The translations under genes were made by a program, and so were the position numbers. Shown piece by piece: positions 42,545 through 51,303 of a stretch of DNA of 64,000 nucleotides. A model generated the notes under the pieces. It saw nothing but the letters and a program-made list of their open reading frames with translations, had not been told where the DNA came from and did no database searches. Source of the DNA: CAVYXA01 sp963846775. GTDB lineage: Bacteria > Verrucomicrobiota > Verrucomicrobiia > Chthoniobacterales > UBA10450. Location: the NCBI GenBank assembly GCA_963846775.1, contig CAWJXB010000006.1:868001-932000 (forward strand). The letters are read 5' to 3'. The stretch's first letter is position 1. The number at the start of each line of letters is the position of its first letter.

Positions 42545-43354
42545 CTAACGCGCTACAATCGTAATCTTCGAGTGCAGGGCAAGATCGACGATTGCTTGCC
42601 GTTCGAGCAACAAGGTCTTTCCAGCCTCCACCGCGATCACGCGCAGTTTTACCTCGCTCGCAACTCGAATCGTTTCCACACCAATCACGGGCACATCAAA
42701 ACGCATATCCTGACTCGGTTTGGCGACCTTGATCATGACCGCGCCGTCACGCCCCAATCCGCCCCCGCGCTTGATCGCATCGTTCGTTCCCTCGAACGCT
42801 TCAACGGCCAGGACCGTTCCATTTTTTACAATGATCGCCTGACCAATATCGAGACGTGCAATTTCTTTCGCGATCTTCCAAGCACGGTCGACATCCTCTT
42901 CTTCGCGACGTGACAGTTTCGGCCCGGCAATCAACCCCGGTTGCGCAAGCGAATCTTCTAGAAATGCCGTGGCCGGCAAAAGTTCGACACCGGCTTTGGC
43001 GAGCTCATCTGCAAGCGCCGCGAAGATCGATTCCGCGTTCCGTTGTTTTAACTTTGCGATCAACAGCAACGCTTTTACATCCGGGTGAAGATCGAAAAGA
43101 TTCTTCGGCGCGATTTGTCCCGCCATGATCGCGTGAAGAATTTTCTGGACGCGGAAAAACTTGAGCAACCGACCCAACTGTCCCACGCGCATCCATTCGA
43201 TCACATCGACATGTTCAGCCAGTGCCGGATCGGTCTCGTTAGTAAACGCCGCCGCCACGATCCTCGCGACGCCCGCTTTTCGCGCAGCAGCAGCCAAAAG
43301 CCGCGGATAAACGCCATTCCCGGCGATGATGCCAAGCGCTTCCAGCTTCTGCAT
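42545..43354 (-). CDS. lpxI: UDP-2,3-diacylglucosamine pyrophosphatase LpxI
   Basis: Fourth enzyme of lipid A synthesis, making lipid X and UMP. 269 residues: LGIIAGNGVYPRLLAAAARK at the N-terminus, VGQLGRLLKFFRVQKILHAI-like helical stretch, and the DUF1009/LpxI C-terminal EAFEGTNDAIKRGGGLGRDG with KPSQDMRFDVPVIGVETI. LpxI replaces LpxH/LpxG in organisms such as alphaproteobacteria and PVC bacteria. It adjoins the halogenase-like pair (72 bp). Confidence 0.92.
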   Translation of the reverse strand: MQKLEALGIIAGNGVYPRLLAAAARKAGVARIVAAAFTNETDPALAEHVDVIEWMRVGQLGRLLKFFRVQKILHAIMAGQIAPKNLFDLHPDVKALLLIAKLKQRNAESIFAALADELAKAGVELLPATAFLEDSLAQPGLIAGPKLSRREEEDVDRAWKIAKEIARLDIGQAIIVKNGTVLAVEAFEGTNDAIKRGGGLGRDGAVMIKVAKPSQDMRFDVPVIGVETIRVASEVKLRVIAVEAGKTLLLERQAIVDLALHSKITIVAR

Positions 43355-43684
43355 TAGCGCTCATTGTCGCGTAGCCGGGGCAATTGTCGAACGCAAGAGA
43401 GCCTTCCTGGGGAAGCAGAATTAGCGGGCATTCCATCCCGTAAATAAAAAAGACATTCTCGTGTATGGCCTCCTGACTTTCGGACGTTGGGAAGATCGCC
43501 AAAGAGACAACAAACAAGACAAAAAAGATTGACCTCCCGCGCCTGCTCCAGATACCATCGCGGGAATGGCGCGTTTACATTGGATGCTAATTTGCTGCGG
43601 CAAAGAGGCAATTAACCAACTTAACGCGATCATCGGGACGCATCTTTTTTGACCTGCAGACCAACCTAAATTCAAAACTCCGCT
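43355..43684. other. Intergenic region before the subtilase gene, nothing recognised
   Basis: 330 bp between divergent lpxI and the subtilase gene. No gene, repeat or RNA recognised. Promoters of both genes are expected here, but no convincing boxes were identified. Confidence 0.4.
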
Positions 43685-45865
43685 ATGAAAACAAAGCCTA
43701 CTTCACAATCAGCCCCTGCCCGCCCTAGCCCCTGGGTCGCCATAGTTTTTGCACGAAGGCGGCTCGGCGAAGGTGGGTTCTTTAATGTGCGTATGTCAAT
43801 CGCTTCGGTTTTTTGCCTGGCCGGCATTTCTGTGGTGCTGGGCGGAATTGCCTTCTCTCGCGGCAACAATCAGGGTAATCTGCCTGCGGCGGCGGCGGGA
43901 CCGGCAGGCCGGCTTGATCAGGCCACAATCGCAAAAAAGATCGCGCCCTGGGTGATCGAGCATACAGCCAATGACCGGCAGGCCGAATTTTTTGTCGTGC
44001 TTGCCGACCAGGCCAACCTGAGCGGGGCGGCCGCCCTGCCGACAAAAGATGACAAGGGCCGCTACGTCTATCAAACGTTATGGAATAAGAGTCAGGCTAC
44101 GCAGGGACCGATTCTGCAATGGCTGAGCGAACGCGGCATCCAACATCAGTCCTACTACATTGTAAATGCCATTTTGGTGAAGAACGGTAACCGGGAGATT
44201 GCCGAGGCGTTGGCAGCCCGGCCGGACGTGGCTCGAGTAGAAGGTAATCCACACATCCGAAATCATTTTCCTCAACCGGAGGCGGTCGATCAGGCGCCAC
44301 CGTCACTCCAGCGGCCTGCGACAATCGAGCCCGGAATTTCATACACACATGCGCCCCAGGTTTGGGCGTTGGGTTTTACCGGACAGAACATTGTTGTTGC
44401 GAGCGGAGACACTGGTGTTCGCTGGACGCACAACGCTCTTAAGCCTCATTACCGCGGCTGGGACGGAACAAACGCCAACCATGATTACAACTGGCATGAC
44501 TCCATTCATAACAGCGTCGGCAACCCTTGCGGCAATGATTCGCCATTTCCTTGCGACGACCTTGGTCATGGTTCTCATACGACTGGCACAATGATCGGTG
44601 ACGACGGCGCGGGTAATCAGATTGGGATGGCGCCCGGCGCGAAGTGGATTGGTTGTCGTAACATGGACTCGAACACCGGCAGCCCGGCCAGATACATCGA
44701 ATGCATGCAGTGGTTCCTGGCGCCTACACGGATCGGCGGCGGCGACCCCGACCCCACCAAGGCGCCGGACATCACCAACAACTCCTGGGAGTGCCCGCCT
44801 TCGGAAGGTTGTTCCGCGAACACGCTGCAAGCTGCTGTCGAAGCACAAGCTGCTGCTGGCATTATGATGGTATCCGCCGCACAAAACTCCGGCCCCGGTT
44901 GCTCAACCGTGCAAAACCCGCCCGGAATTTACGCCGCAACTTACACGGCGGGGGCATTGAGCACGGGCACGGACACTATTGCCTCCTTTAGCAGCCGCGG
45001 CCCGGTCACTGCCGATGGAAGCAACCGCATCAAACCCGACATTACTGCGCCGGGCACGAGTAATCGCTCCAGCTACAATACTTCAGACACCGCTTATGCG
45101 AGTCTCAGTGGTACGTCCATGGCAACGCCGCACATCGCCGGCGCCACGGCGTTGCTCTGGTCGGCCATGCCAAGCCTGCGACATCAGCTTTCAGCCACCC
45201 GCGATGCTTTGAATAACTCGGCACATTTCATTTCTTCCACTCAATGCGGCACCGCGGGGCCACCAAACAATGTGTATGGCTTTGGCCGCGTAGACATTCT
45301 CGCCGCCGTGCAAGCGCCTACGATTAGCAGCGCCGTCTCCCGCAAGACGCACGGCGCCGCTGGCACGTTTGACATCGCAATGCCGCTTACTGGGTCTTCT
45401 GGAGTGGAATGCCGCACCTCGGGTGGCACCAACGACTACTCACTGGTCGTGACCTTCTCTGGCAACGTGACGGTTACTGGCAGCCCGCAAGCGCAGGTTA
45501 CTTCTGGCACGGGCTGCGTGGGTAGCGGTGGCATCTGCTCTGGCAACGTATCCGTCAGTGGAGCGGTTGTGACGGTACCGCTGACTAACATAGCCAACGC
45601 GCAAGTGATCAACGTTCGGATCAACGGCGTGAACAGTGCGGCGGATGCACCGGCGGCCAATGTGGACATACCGATGGGGATCCTGGTCGGCGACACCAAC
45701 GCGAATCGCACAGTCAACGCCGCAGACGTGGCCCAGACCAAGGGTCGCCTCGGCCAGACTGTTGATGGGACTAATTTCCGTTCGGATGCGAACGCGAACG
45801 GCTCGATCAATGCGGCCGACACGGCTATCGTCAAGCAGAACAGCGGCACATCACTGCCTCCTTGA
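43685..45865 (+). CDS. Secreted subtilisin-like (S8) protease with SRK-H-G module and dockerin-like tail
   Basis: 726 residues. Leader: MKTKPTSQSA, a 21-residue insert (PARPSPWVAIVFARRRLGEG plus G), then FFNVRMSIASVFCLAGIS. I9-type propeptide about 90-195. Catalytic triad: ASGDTGV (D242), LGHGSHTTG (H295), LSGTSMATPH (S478), with oxyanion Asn in SAAQNSGPG. From about 545, SAVSRKTHGAAGTFDIAMPL and GVECRTSGGTNDYSLVV; the end is GDTNANRTVNAADVAQTK and DANANGSINAADTAIVK, a dockerin-like calcium repeat pair. An extracellular protease, probably surface-bound through its tail. Confidence 0.92.
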   Translation: MKTKPTSQSAPARPSPWVAIVFARRRLGEGGFFNVRMSIASVFCLAGISVVLGGIAFSRGNNQGNLPAAAAGPAGRLDQATIAKKIAPWVIEHTANDRQAEFFVVLADQANLSGAAALPTKDDKGRYVYQTLWNKSQATQGPILQWLSERGIQHQSYYIVNAILVKNGNREIAEALAARPDVARVEGNPHIRNHFPQPEAVDQAPPSLQRPATIEPGISYTHAPQVWALGFTGQNIVVASGDTGVRWTHNALKPHYRGWDGTNANHDYNWHDSIHNSVGNPCGNDSPFPCDDLGHGSHTTGTMIGDDGAGNQIGMAPGAKWIGCRNMDSNTGSPARYIECMQWFLAPTRIGGGDPDPTKAPDITNNSWECPPSEGCSANTLQAAVEAQAAAGIMMVSAAQNSGPGCSTVQNPPGIYAATYTAGALSTGTDTIASFSSRGPVTADGSNRIKPDITAPGTSNRSSYNTSDTAYASLSGTSMATPHIAGATALLWSAMPSLRHQLSATRDALNNSAHFISSTQCGTAGPPNNVYGFGRVDILAAVQAPTISSAVSRKTHGAAGTFDIAMPLTGSSGVECRTSGGTNDYSLVVTFSGNVTVTGSPQAQVTSGTGCVGSGGICSGNVSVSGAVVTVPLTNIANAQVINVRINGVNSAADAPAANVDIPMGILVGDTNANRTVNAADVAQTKGRLGQTVDGTNFRSDANANGSINAADTAIVKQNSGTSLPP
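43715..43777 (+). repeat. Candidate 63-bp in-frame insertion in the subtilase leader
   Basis: Codons 11-31 separate PTSQSA from FFNVR. In the decayed gene at 51039 the same leader reads PTSQSAFLNLR with no gap, so 21 codons appear to have been inserted here without breaking the frame. Confidence 0.5.
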
Positions 45866-45973
45866 TCCTTGCGGTGCTCCGGCGCGTACGTGAACTAAGA
45901 ACAGCGATCTCTATTGTCGCGAGGAGAGGGAGGGAGAGGTCTAAGGGTTGTCCCAATTTGACGGACAGTGGGC

Positions 45974-46242
45974 TAGAGCAATTTAAGGAAACCTGCAGCC
46001 GCTCGAAGCGCCGTAGGCGCGATAGATATTAGCCCCGGGGCGTGAGCCCGGGGGAAAAGGGCGTCTCCAAACCAATTCAGCCCCGGCAGGGGCGACAGAA
46101 TACGCCGAAGCGCGTCGTCACTCCTTCCGCCCCTTCCGGGGCTAGTTCGAATGAATCGAGCAACCCCGGGCTTGCGCCCGGGGCTACATTCTTCCGCGCC
46201 TACGGCGCTTTCTGCGGCTACGCCATTATTTAAACCGCTCTA
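45974..46242 (+). repeat. MITE-like 269-bp element, copy C
   Basis: Begins TAGAGCAATTTAAGG and ends TTAAACCGCTCTA. Same internal palindromes as copies A and B. It occupies the middle of the 550-bp gap between the subtilase and the Gly/His/Trp-rich gene; the rest of that gap shows nothing. Confidence 0.92.
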
Positions 46243-46415
46243 AGGCTCAAAACCGAATAGTGCGGACCCAGAGGGGTCGCTACACTGGACAGCTAGACAC
46301 GTACTGCGCGAGCTGCCGTGGAAACAGGAGATGCGTTAACGAACGGGCCGCGGACAGCGGGAAGAACGATCTATCACCGACCCATTCGCCAAGCGTTCAG
46401 ATAGCCAGGCCTGGC

Positions 46416-46847
46416 CTACTTGCCGTAGTCGGGAGCCGCCGGGTGGCTTTCGTAAACATGCTCCTGTCTGTCGGAATAGGAAGGGCCGGACCGGTAACCG
46501 TATCCGTAGGGAGGAGGATACGCGTAATACGGCGGCGGATACCAATAGGGATTTCCCCAGCCAAAAAAGGGCAATCCGAAAAAGCCGACGACATTCCCGT
46601 ACCCATATCCGTAACCACCCCAACCGTGGCCATGCCAACCATGACCGTGCCACCCGTGACCGTTCCAACCGTGGCCGCCCCATCCCGAAGCCCCATGCCA
46701 CTGACCCCCTCCGCGGAAACCGCCGCCGCCGTGAAAACCACCGCCGCCGCGGCCTGCGCCTCGTCCCTGAGCGTGAACTGGAGAGACGAAAACGAATAAC
46801 GCAGCGACTGCCAATGCAATGATCGAAGATCTGCTGCTAATTTTCAT
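46416..46847 (-). CDS. Small secreted Gly/His/Trp/Tyr-rich protein
   Basis: 143 residues from ATG 46845-46847. Signal peptide MKISSRSSIIALAVAALFVF then VSPVHAQG. The mature part is low complexity: GGGGFHGGGGFRGGGQ, repeated GHGWHGHGWHGHGW, then aromatic-proline PYWYPPPYYAYPPPYGYGY. No catalytic domain. His-rich repeats could bind metal; similar GHGW/PYYY proteins are common secreted proteins of unknown role in Gram-negatives. The opposite-strand frame over the same bases is a shadow. Confidence 0.7.
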   Translation of the reverse strand: MKISSRSSIIALAVAALFVFVSPVHAQGRGAGRGGGGFHGGGGFRGGGQWHGASGWGGHGWNGHGWHGHGWHGHGWGGYGYGYGNVVGFFGLPFFGWGNPYWYPPPYYAYPPPYGYGYRSGPSYSDRQEHVYESHPAAPDYGK

Positions 46848-47923
46848 GATTCTTGCGTATCTAAAATATTGAAAAACTGCAAGCTTTAAATCTATCCGGG
46901 AGCGGGCGGAGAAAAGCGAGCTAGGCAAAGAACAAAACCTAGTCCTCACTTTTGACACACATTACCTAGCGGGCTTGCCGTAACAAATTGAACCAGATCC
47001 AATTCTATCGTCATATGCTTCTCTTTTTGCCTCCTAGACATCGAGCTTACTTAAGCGCGCAACACTCAGGCTCTGGCCGCCTTCTCATCTAATCTGGTTA
47101 GATGTGGCGGGTTCCCGCGGAGAACATCTGAATTCAGCTCGGAACTGATCTCAGACTAAGGTCCCATGGCAGATTCCAGAAAAGAAAGGAATTTACATTA
47201 TGACGGCGATTGCGATACGGGTCACAGATGAACCCGTCAAACTCGATGGTTTCAAGCATCCCAGGGCTCTGAAGACGCTCAGAGTTGCTTACGAGGGCGG
47301 CTCTCTGGACGGCAAGACCGCCAATTTCGCTACTCGCAATCTCTCCCGCTTCGTGGTTGGCGTCCACCCTGGACGGAATCAGCATTTCTTTGAAACTTAT
47401 AAGCGCACGATTTGTATCGATATCGGCAGCCAGCGAACGATTTTTCGCTGCGCCGGCCTCACTTTTCAACGCAACAACAGCAGTTGGTGGAAGGAGTTGC
47501 TCGCGGTGCTTCGCGTCCGCAAACTGAAAGCCATCGTCATCTGAGGACAAAAGCTGAGTCACACCTGACTCGCGTCGTGAACTGCTTTGCCCAGGTGTGC
47601 ACGGGAGGTCTGATCTTCACTTTACATATTTCTGCATCAGCTCATCGAGTTTACAAAACCCCAACCCACTTTGAGTCCAAACAAACCTAAATTATCCCTC
47701 ACTCACTGTCCGAGAAAACGGGGCCATCCCAGAGCTTACTATCGACACTCACTTGTGAGCTAAAGGTCCTGGTCACTTCACAGCCCGCTCAACGCACGCT
47801 CCAAAACTTCGAGCAGAAGACTTTTCTTTGTTAGACTTTCGTGACGCTGATTTTCTACGGCTCGGGAGCGATGATCTTGCGCTCTTCCACTTTCATTCCG
47901 GCAATGTTTAGTTACTGTTTTCC
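46848..47923. other. 1.1-kb stretch without a confident gene
   Basis: Base composition seems less GC-rich than its neighbours. Two overlapping frames (plus 47200-47544, minus 47134-47562) cannot both be real and neither matches anything known. The plus frame has a weak GGA-type ribosome-binding site (AAAGGAATTTACATT before ATG). No RNA gene recognised. Confidence 0.4.
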
Positions 47924-49110
47924 ATGCATAAGTCTCCTGAACTTCGCCTCGCCAGGCGCATGTCGCGGCTCGGCACCGAGACTGCGTTCGAGGTCTTGGT
48001 AAAAGCGCGCGCGCTGGAGGCAAAGGGGCGAGACATTGTCCATCTCGAAATCGGTGAACCCGATTTCGATACGCCACGCAACATTATCGATGCGGCGACG
48101 GACGCGTTGCACAAGGGATTCACGCATTACGGGCCATCGGCCGGTCTGCCGCAGTTGAAGGAAACCATCGCGCAATACGTGAGCGAGACGCGCCGCGTGA
48201 ATGTTTCACCGGACGAAGTCGTCGTGGTGCCCGGTGGCAAGCCGATCATCTTTTTCAGCATCCTCGCGCTCGTCGAAGAAAGCGATGAAGTGATTTACCC
48301 GAATCCCGGATTCCCGATTTACGAGTCGATGATCAATTACATCGGCGCAAAAGCGGTGCCGATCCGGTTGCGCGAGGAAATGGATTTCCGGCTCGATGTG
48401 GATGAGCTGGCCGGGCTGATTAACGATCGGACGAAGCTCATCATTCTGAATTCCCCGCAAAATCCCACTGGCGGGGTGCTGACGAAGAGTCGACATCGAT
48501 CGCATCGCGCGAAGCGATCGATGATCGGAATATCATGGTGTTATGCGATGAGATTTACAGCCGGCTCATCTTCGAGGGCGAGCATCATTCGATCATGTCC
48601 ATCAATGGAATGAAAGAGCGGACGATTTTGCTCGACGGTTTTTCCAAGACTTATGCCATGACCGGCTGGCGGATGGGCTACGGGGTGATGCGCGCAGACC
48701 TGGCCGCGCACATCGCGCGGCTACAGACCAACTCGAACTCGTGTACCGCCAGCTTTTCGCAAGTCGCCGGCGTAGAGGCGTTGCGCGGCCCGCAGGATTC
48801 GGTCGATCAAATGTGCGCCGAATTCAAGAAGCGACGCGACGTCATGGTCGCCGGGCTTAACAAAATCAAAGGTTTCTCCTGCCGTTTGCCCAAGGGCGCG
48901 TTCTACGTTTTCCCGAACATCACCAAGACCGGATGGCCATCGAAGAAACTAGCCGACGCGCTTCTCGAGGACGCCGGCGTCGCCGCCCTCTCCGGCACGG
49001 CTTTCGGTGATTTTGGCGAAGGCTATTTGCGCTTCAGCGTCGCCAACTCGATCGAGAACATCGAGAAAGCGCTCGAACGCGTCGCCGCCTGGGCAGACAA
49101 GAATCTGTAA
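47924..49110 (+). pseudogene. PLP-dependent aminotransferase (class I/II), frameshifted
   Basis: Two frames together give one complete aspartate-aminotransferase-like protein of about 395 residues. First part (47924 to about 48485): LEIGEPDFDTPRNIIDAA, HYGPSAGLPQLKETIA and LIILNSPQNPTGGVLTK. Second part (about 48500-49110, shifted frame): VLCDEIYSRLIFEG, DGFSKTYAMTGWRMGYG (PLP-binding Lys), GAFYVFPNITKTG and GYLRFSVANSIENIE. Near 48488-48515 the expected DIDRIAREAIDD-like text is split by at least two small indels. Either a recent pseudogene or a sequencing/assembly error; all other landmarks are intact. Confidence 0.85.
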
Positions 49111-49159
49111 CGAGACAGGATTTTCAGGATTCTTTCTGATTGGGTCTCGTAGAAATCGG

Positions 49160-49200
49160 GCGAATCCTGTCTAGTTTCCTTCAGTTATGACTGAGAAAAT
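49160..49200 (+). repeat. Left copy of direct repeat flanking the decayed gene
   Basis: AATCCTGTCTAGTTTCCTTC then AGTTATGACTGAGAA. It matches 51266-51302, which holds the start codon of the hydroxyacid dehydrogenase gene, with only a few differences. Confidence 0.7.
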
Positions 49201-51039
49201 ACGCAGCATTGACCGCGCAATTGCCGTTGGTGTCGCCAATCAGAATACTCATTGGGAAGTCGAAGTCAGTCGCAGGAGCATCAGCCGCCCCATTCACTCC
49301 GAAGATTCGCACATTGATATTCTGATCGTTGATGATGTTCGTTAGTGGCACCGTCACCGTAGCGCCACTGACCGTGAGGCTGCTGCCATTGCAGACGCCG
49401 CCGGTGCCGACACATCCCGTGCCCGAAGTAACCTGCGCCTGTGGGTTGCCGGTTACAGTGACGTTACCCGAGAAGGTGACAACCATCGTGTAATCGTTGG
49501 TGCCACCTGTCGTGCGGCACTCAACGCCCGGCAGGGTAATATCGCGCGGTGTGCCGCCGTGAACCTTACGCGAGACCGAGCTAACCACCATCACCTGGTT
49601 GCAAGGCACGACGATGTAGCTTTGTCCGCCAGTCGCTGCTCCACCTGAACCGTCGCAGAAGTATTGGTCAAACTCGGTGTCGTTCTTCTGCACTCCTGCC
49701 GTAGGAGAGGTCTTCACGATTAGTTTCGAAAGTTGCGCGCATTTGTATTGCAGGATAGGATTGGGCGCAGTTCACGGTGAGCAGATCAAACGTTACTGAA
49801 TTCATCAGATACATTCAGAATAAGCGACGATCATCATCGTAGGAAGACATTTAAAGAAGAGTATCCGTGGTGAACTGGGCATTGAGGACAGGTTATCGAA
49901 TATGATCAGCGTTATAGAATGACTCGCCCGTCGGTCCAGCCGCCTATGAACATATTCCCAAAGGAGCTGTGGTAGTCGTAGTCACCTTCATAGTTAGGCA
50001 CTATATTTCCATCGGGCTGGCCCGGCAGCGGGCTGAGCGCCCGCCCGACCCTGTCATCGGGTTGCCACGTCGCCCCGTTGTCAAACGAAAGCCGCCCCCA
50101 TCGCCGATAGCAGTGCTGGGTCGGACTGCCGGCCGTGCAGTTCAGGTCGGCTCCCCCGTTCACTTCGCGCTGGTCGTACCAGCTCGCGAAGATAGTCCCG
50201 TTCTGTGCCACCGCCATTGAGGGCTGCCATTGCAGCGCGGTTCCCGAGTCGGTGTTGAGTTTGATCGGCGTACCCCAGGTTACACCTGCGTCAGTCGAGC
50301 GGACGAAGTAAATATCGCCGAGGTCAGAACCGGCACCGTGTTGCGCGTAGTCAAGGCTCACGATGTTGCCATTGGCCGCGGGCTCGCCCGCGCCCATATG
50401 CCGCCAGCTGTCCGTGCCGAACATGCAGACGAAGTAGTTGCTCGCGCTGCAGAGCGATCGCCCCGGCGCCGCGAAGGCCGAGCCAGTGGTACTGTTCGCC
50501 CAAGTGGTCCCGCCGTCGGTTGAGCGGTACACAACGTTTTGGCGATTAGCAAAGCCGCCGCTGCCCTCGTTCATCGTCGCCACGTAAACCCGGCCACTGC
50601 CTTGCACGTCGCCGGTGATCTGGACGTCGCGGATGAAGGAACCGTTGAGCGTTGCCGTCGCCCAAGTAGTGCCGTTGTCCGAGTAGGCTACTAGCAGGGC
50701 GCCGTCCCCAACTGCGAAGTCATTCAAGGAGATGTACATCCGCCCGTAGAAAGGGCTGGACGGGTTGTTGTCGACCCACATGGACTCACGGTCGCCAAAG
50801 CTGGTGTTGTAGGCGCAGGCGCCGGCACTCCAGGTGATGCCGTTGGGTGAGGTCCACAGGCCGACGCCCTGGCCGCCGCACCCGCTGGCCAAGTCGCCAG
50901 CGAACCACGTGTTTAAATGCGATTAGGACGTGAAAAAACCGACGCCAGCCAACGCCAGATAAATGCTCGCCAGAACTCCAAATAGTGCAACTAAGACACG
51001 CAGATTAAGGAAGGCTGATTGTGATGTGGGCTCTTTCAT
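49181..51039 (-). pseudogene. Decayed sialidase-like (BNR) secreted protein with SRK-H-G and truncated dockerin-like tail
   Basis: Reading from 51039: leader MKEPTSQSAFLNLRVLVALF, then an in-frame TAA (50923-50925). The same frame continues open to 49912 with BNR/Asp-box words (VYRSTDGGTTWANS, VRSTDAGVTWGTP, LSFDNGATWQPD) and ends at GGWTDGRVIL. In another frame 49717-49181 holds the shared module (SSVSRKVHGGTPRDITLPGV, DYTMVVTFSGNVTVTG) and GDTNGNCAVNAA, where the dockerin-like part stops abruptly and runs into YFLSHN, which is the flanking direct repeat read backwards. The N-terminal part of the propeller is also missing. A nonfunctional remnant. Confidence 0.8.
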
Positions 51040-51261
51040 GATGGCTGTTAGTTGGATGGATTTATGTCAGGCGCCGCCGGCGCCAAACGGCACGCAGAAG
51101 CGCACCAACTTTTCGATCCCAAGTCGCCGGTGTACCGAATACCCGAACGAATAGCAAGCTCTTTTCGATCTTCGCCGCGATCACTTCGGACGCAGCTTGA
51201 GATTAAGGCAAATCTTAGGGGACGGCGCAAATCTCGGATTGCGGATTGAAATCGTGTTAAT

Positions 51262-51303
51262 CCGGTAAATCCTGTCTAGTGTCCTTGAGTTATGACTGAG
51301 AAG
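51262..51303 (+). repeat. Right copy of direct repeat, containing a gene start
   Basis: AAATCCTGTCTAGTGTCCTT then GAGTTATGACTGAGAAG. The ATG at 51292 is the start of the hydroxyacid dehydrogenase gene. It pairs with 49160-49200. Confidence 0.7.

Noticed and set aside
13474..46242. Could the repeated palindromic stretches be CRISPR arrays?
   Set aside because: Copies are single, far apart, palindromic and without spacers; no cas genes are present.
46260..46799. 179-residue plus-strand frame
   Set aside because: Antisense shadow of the Gly/His/Trp-rich secreted protein; its low-complexity composition follows from the opposite strand.
47134..47562. Minus-strand frame of 142 residues and overlapping plus-strand frame of 114 residues (47200-47544)
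   Set aside because: They overlap almost fully, neither shows a recognisable motif, signal or partner, and the region looks non-coding; not listed as genes.
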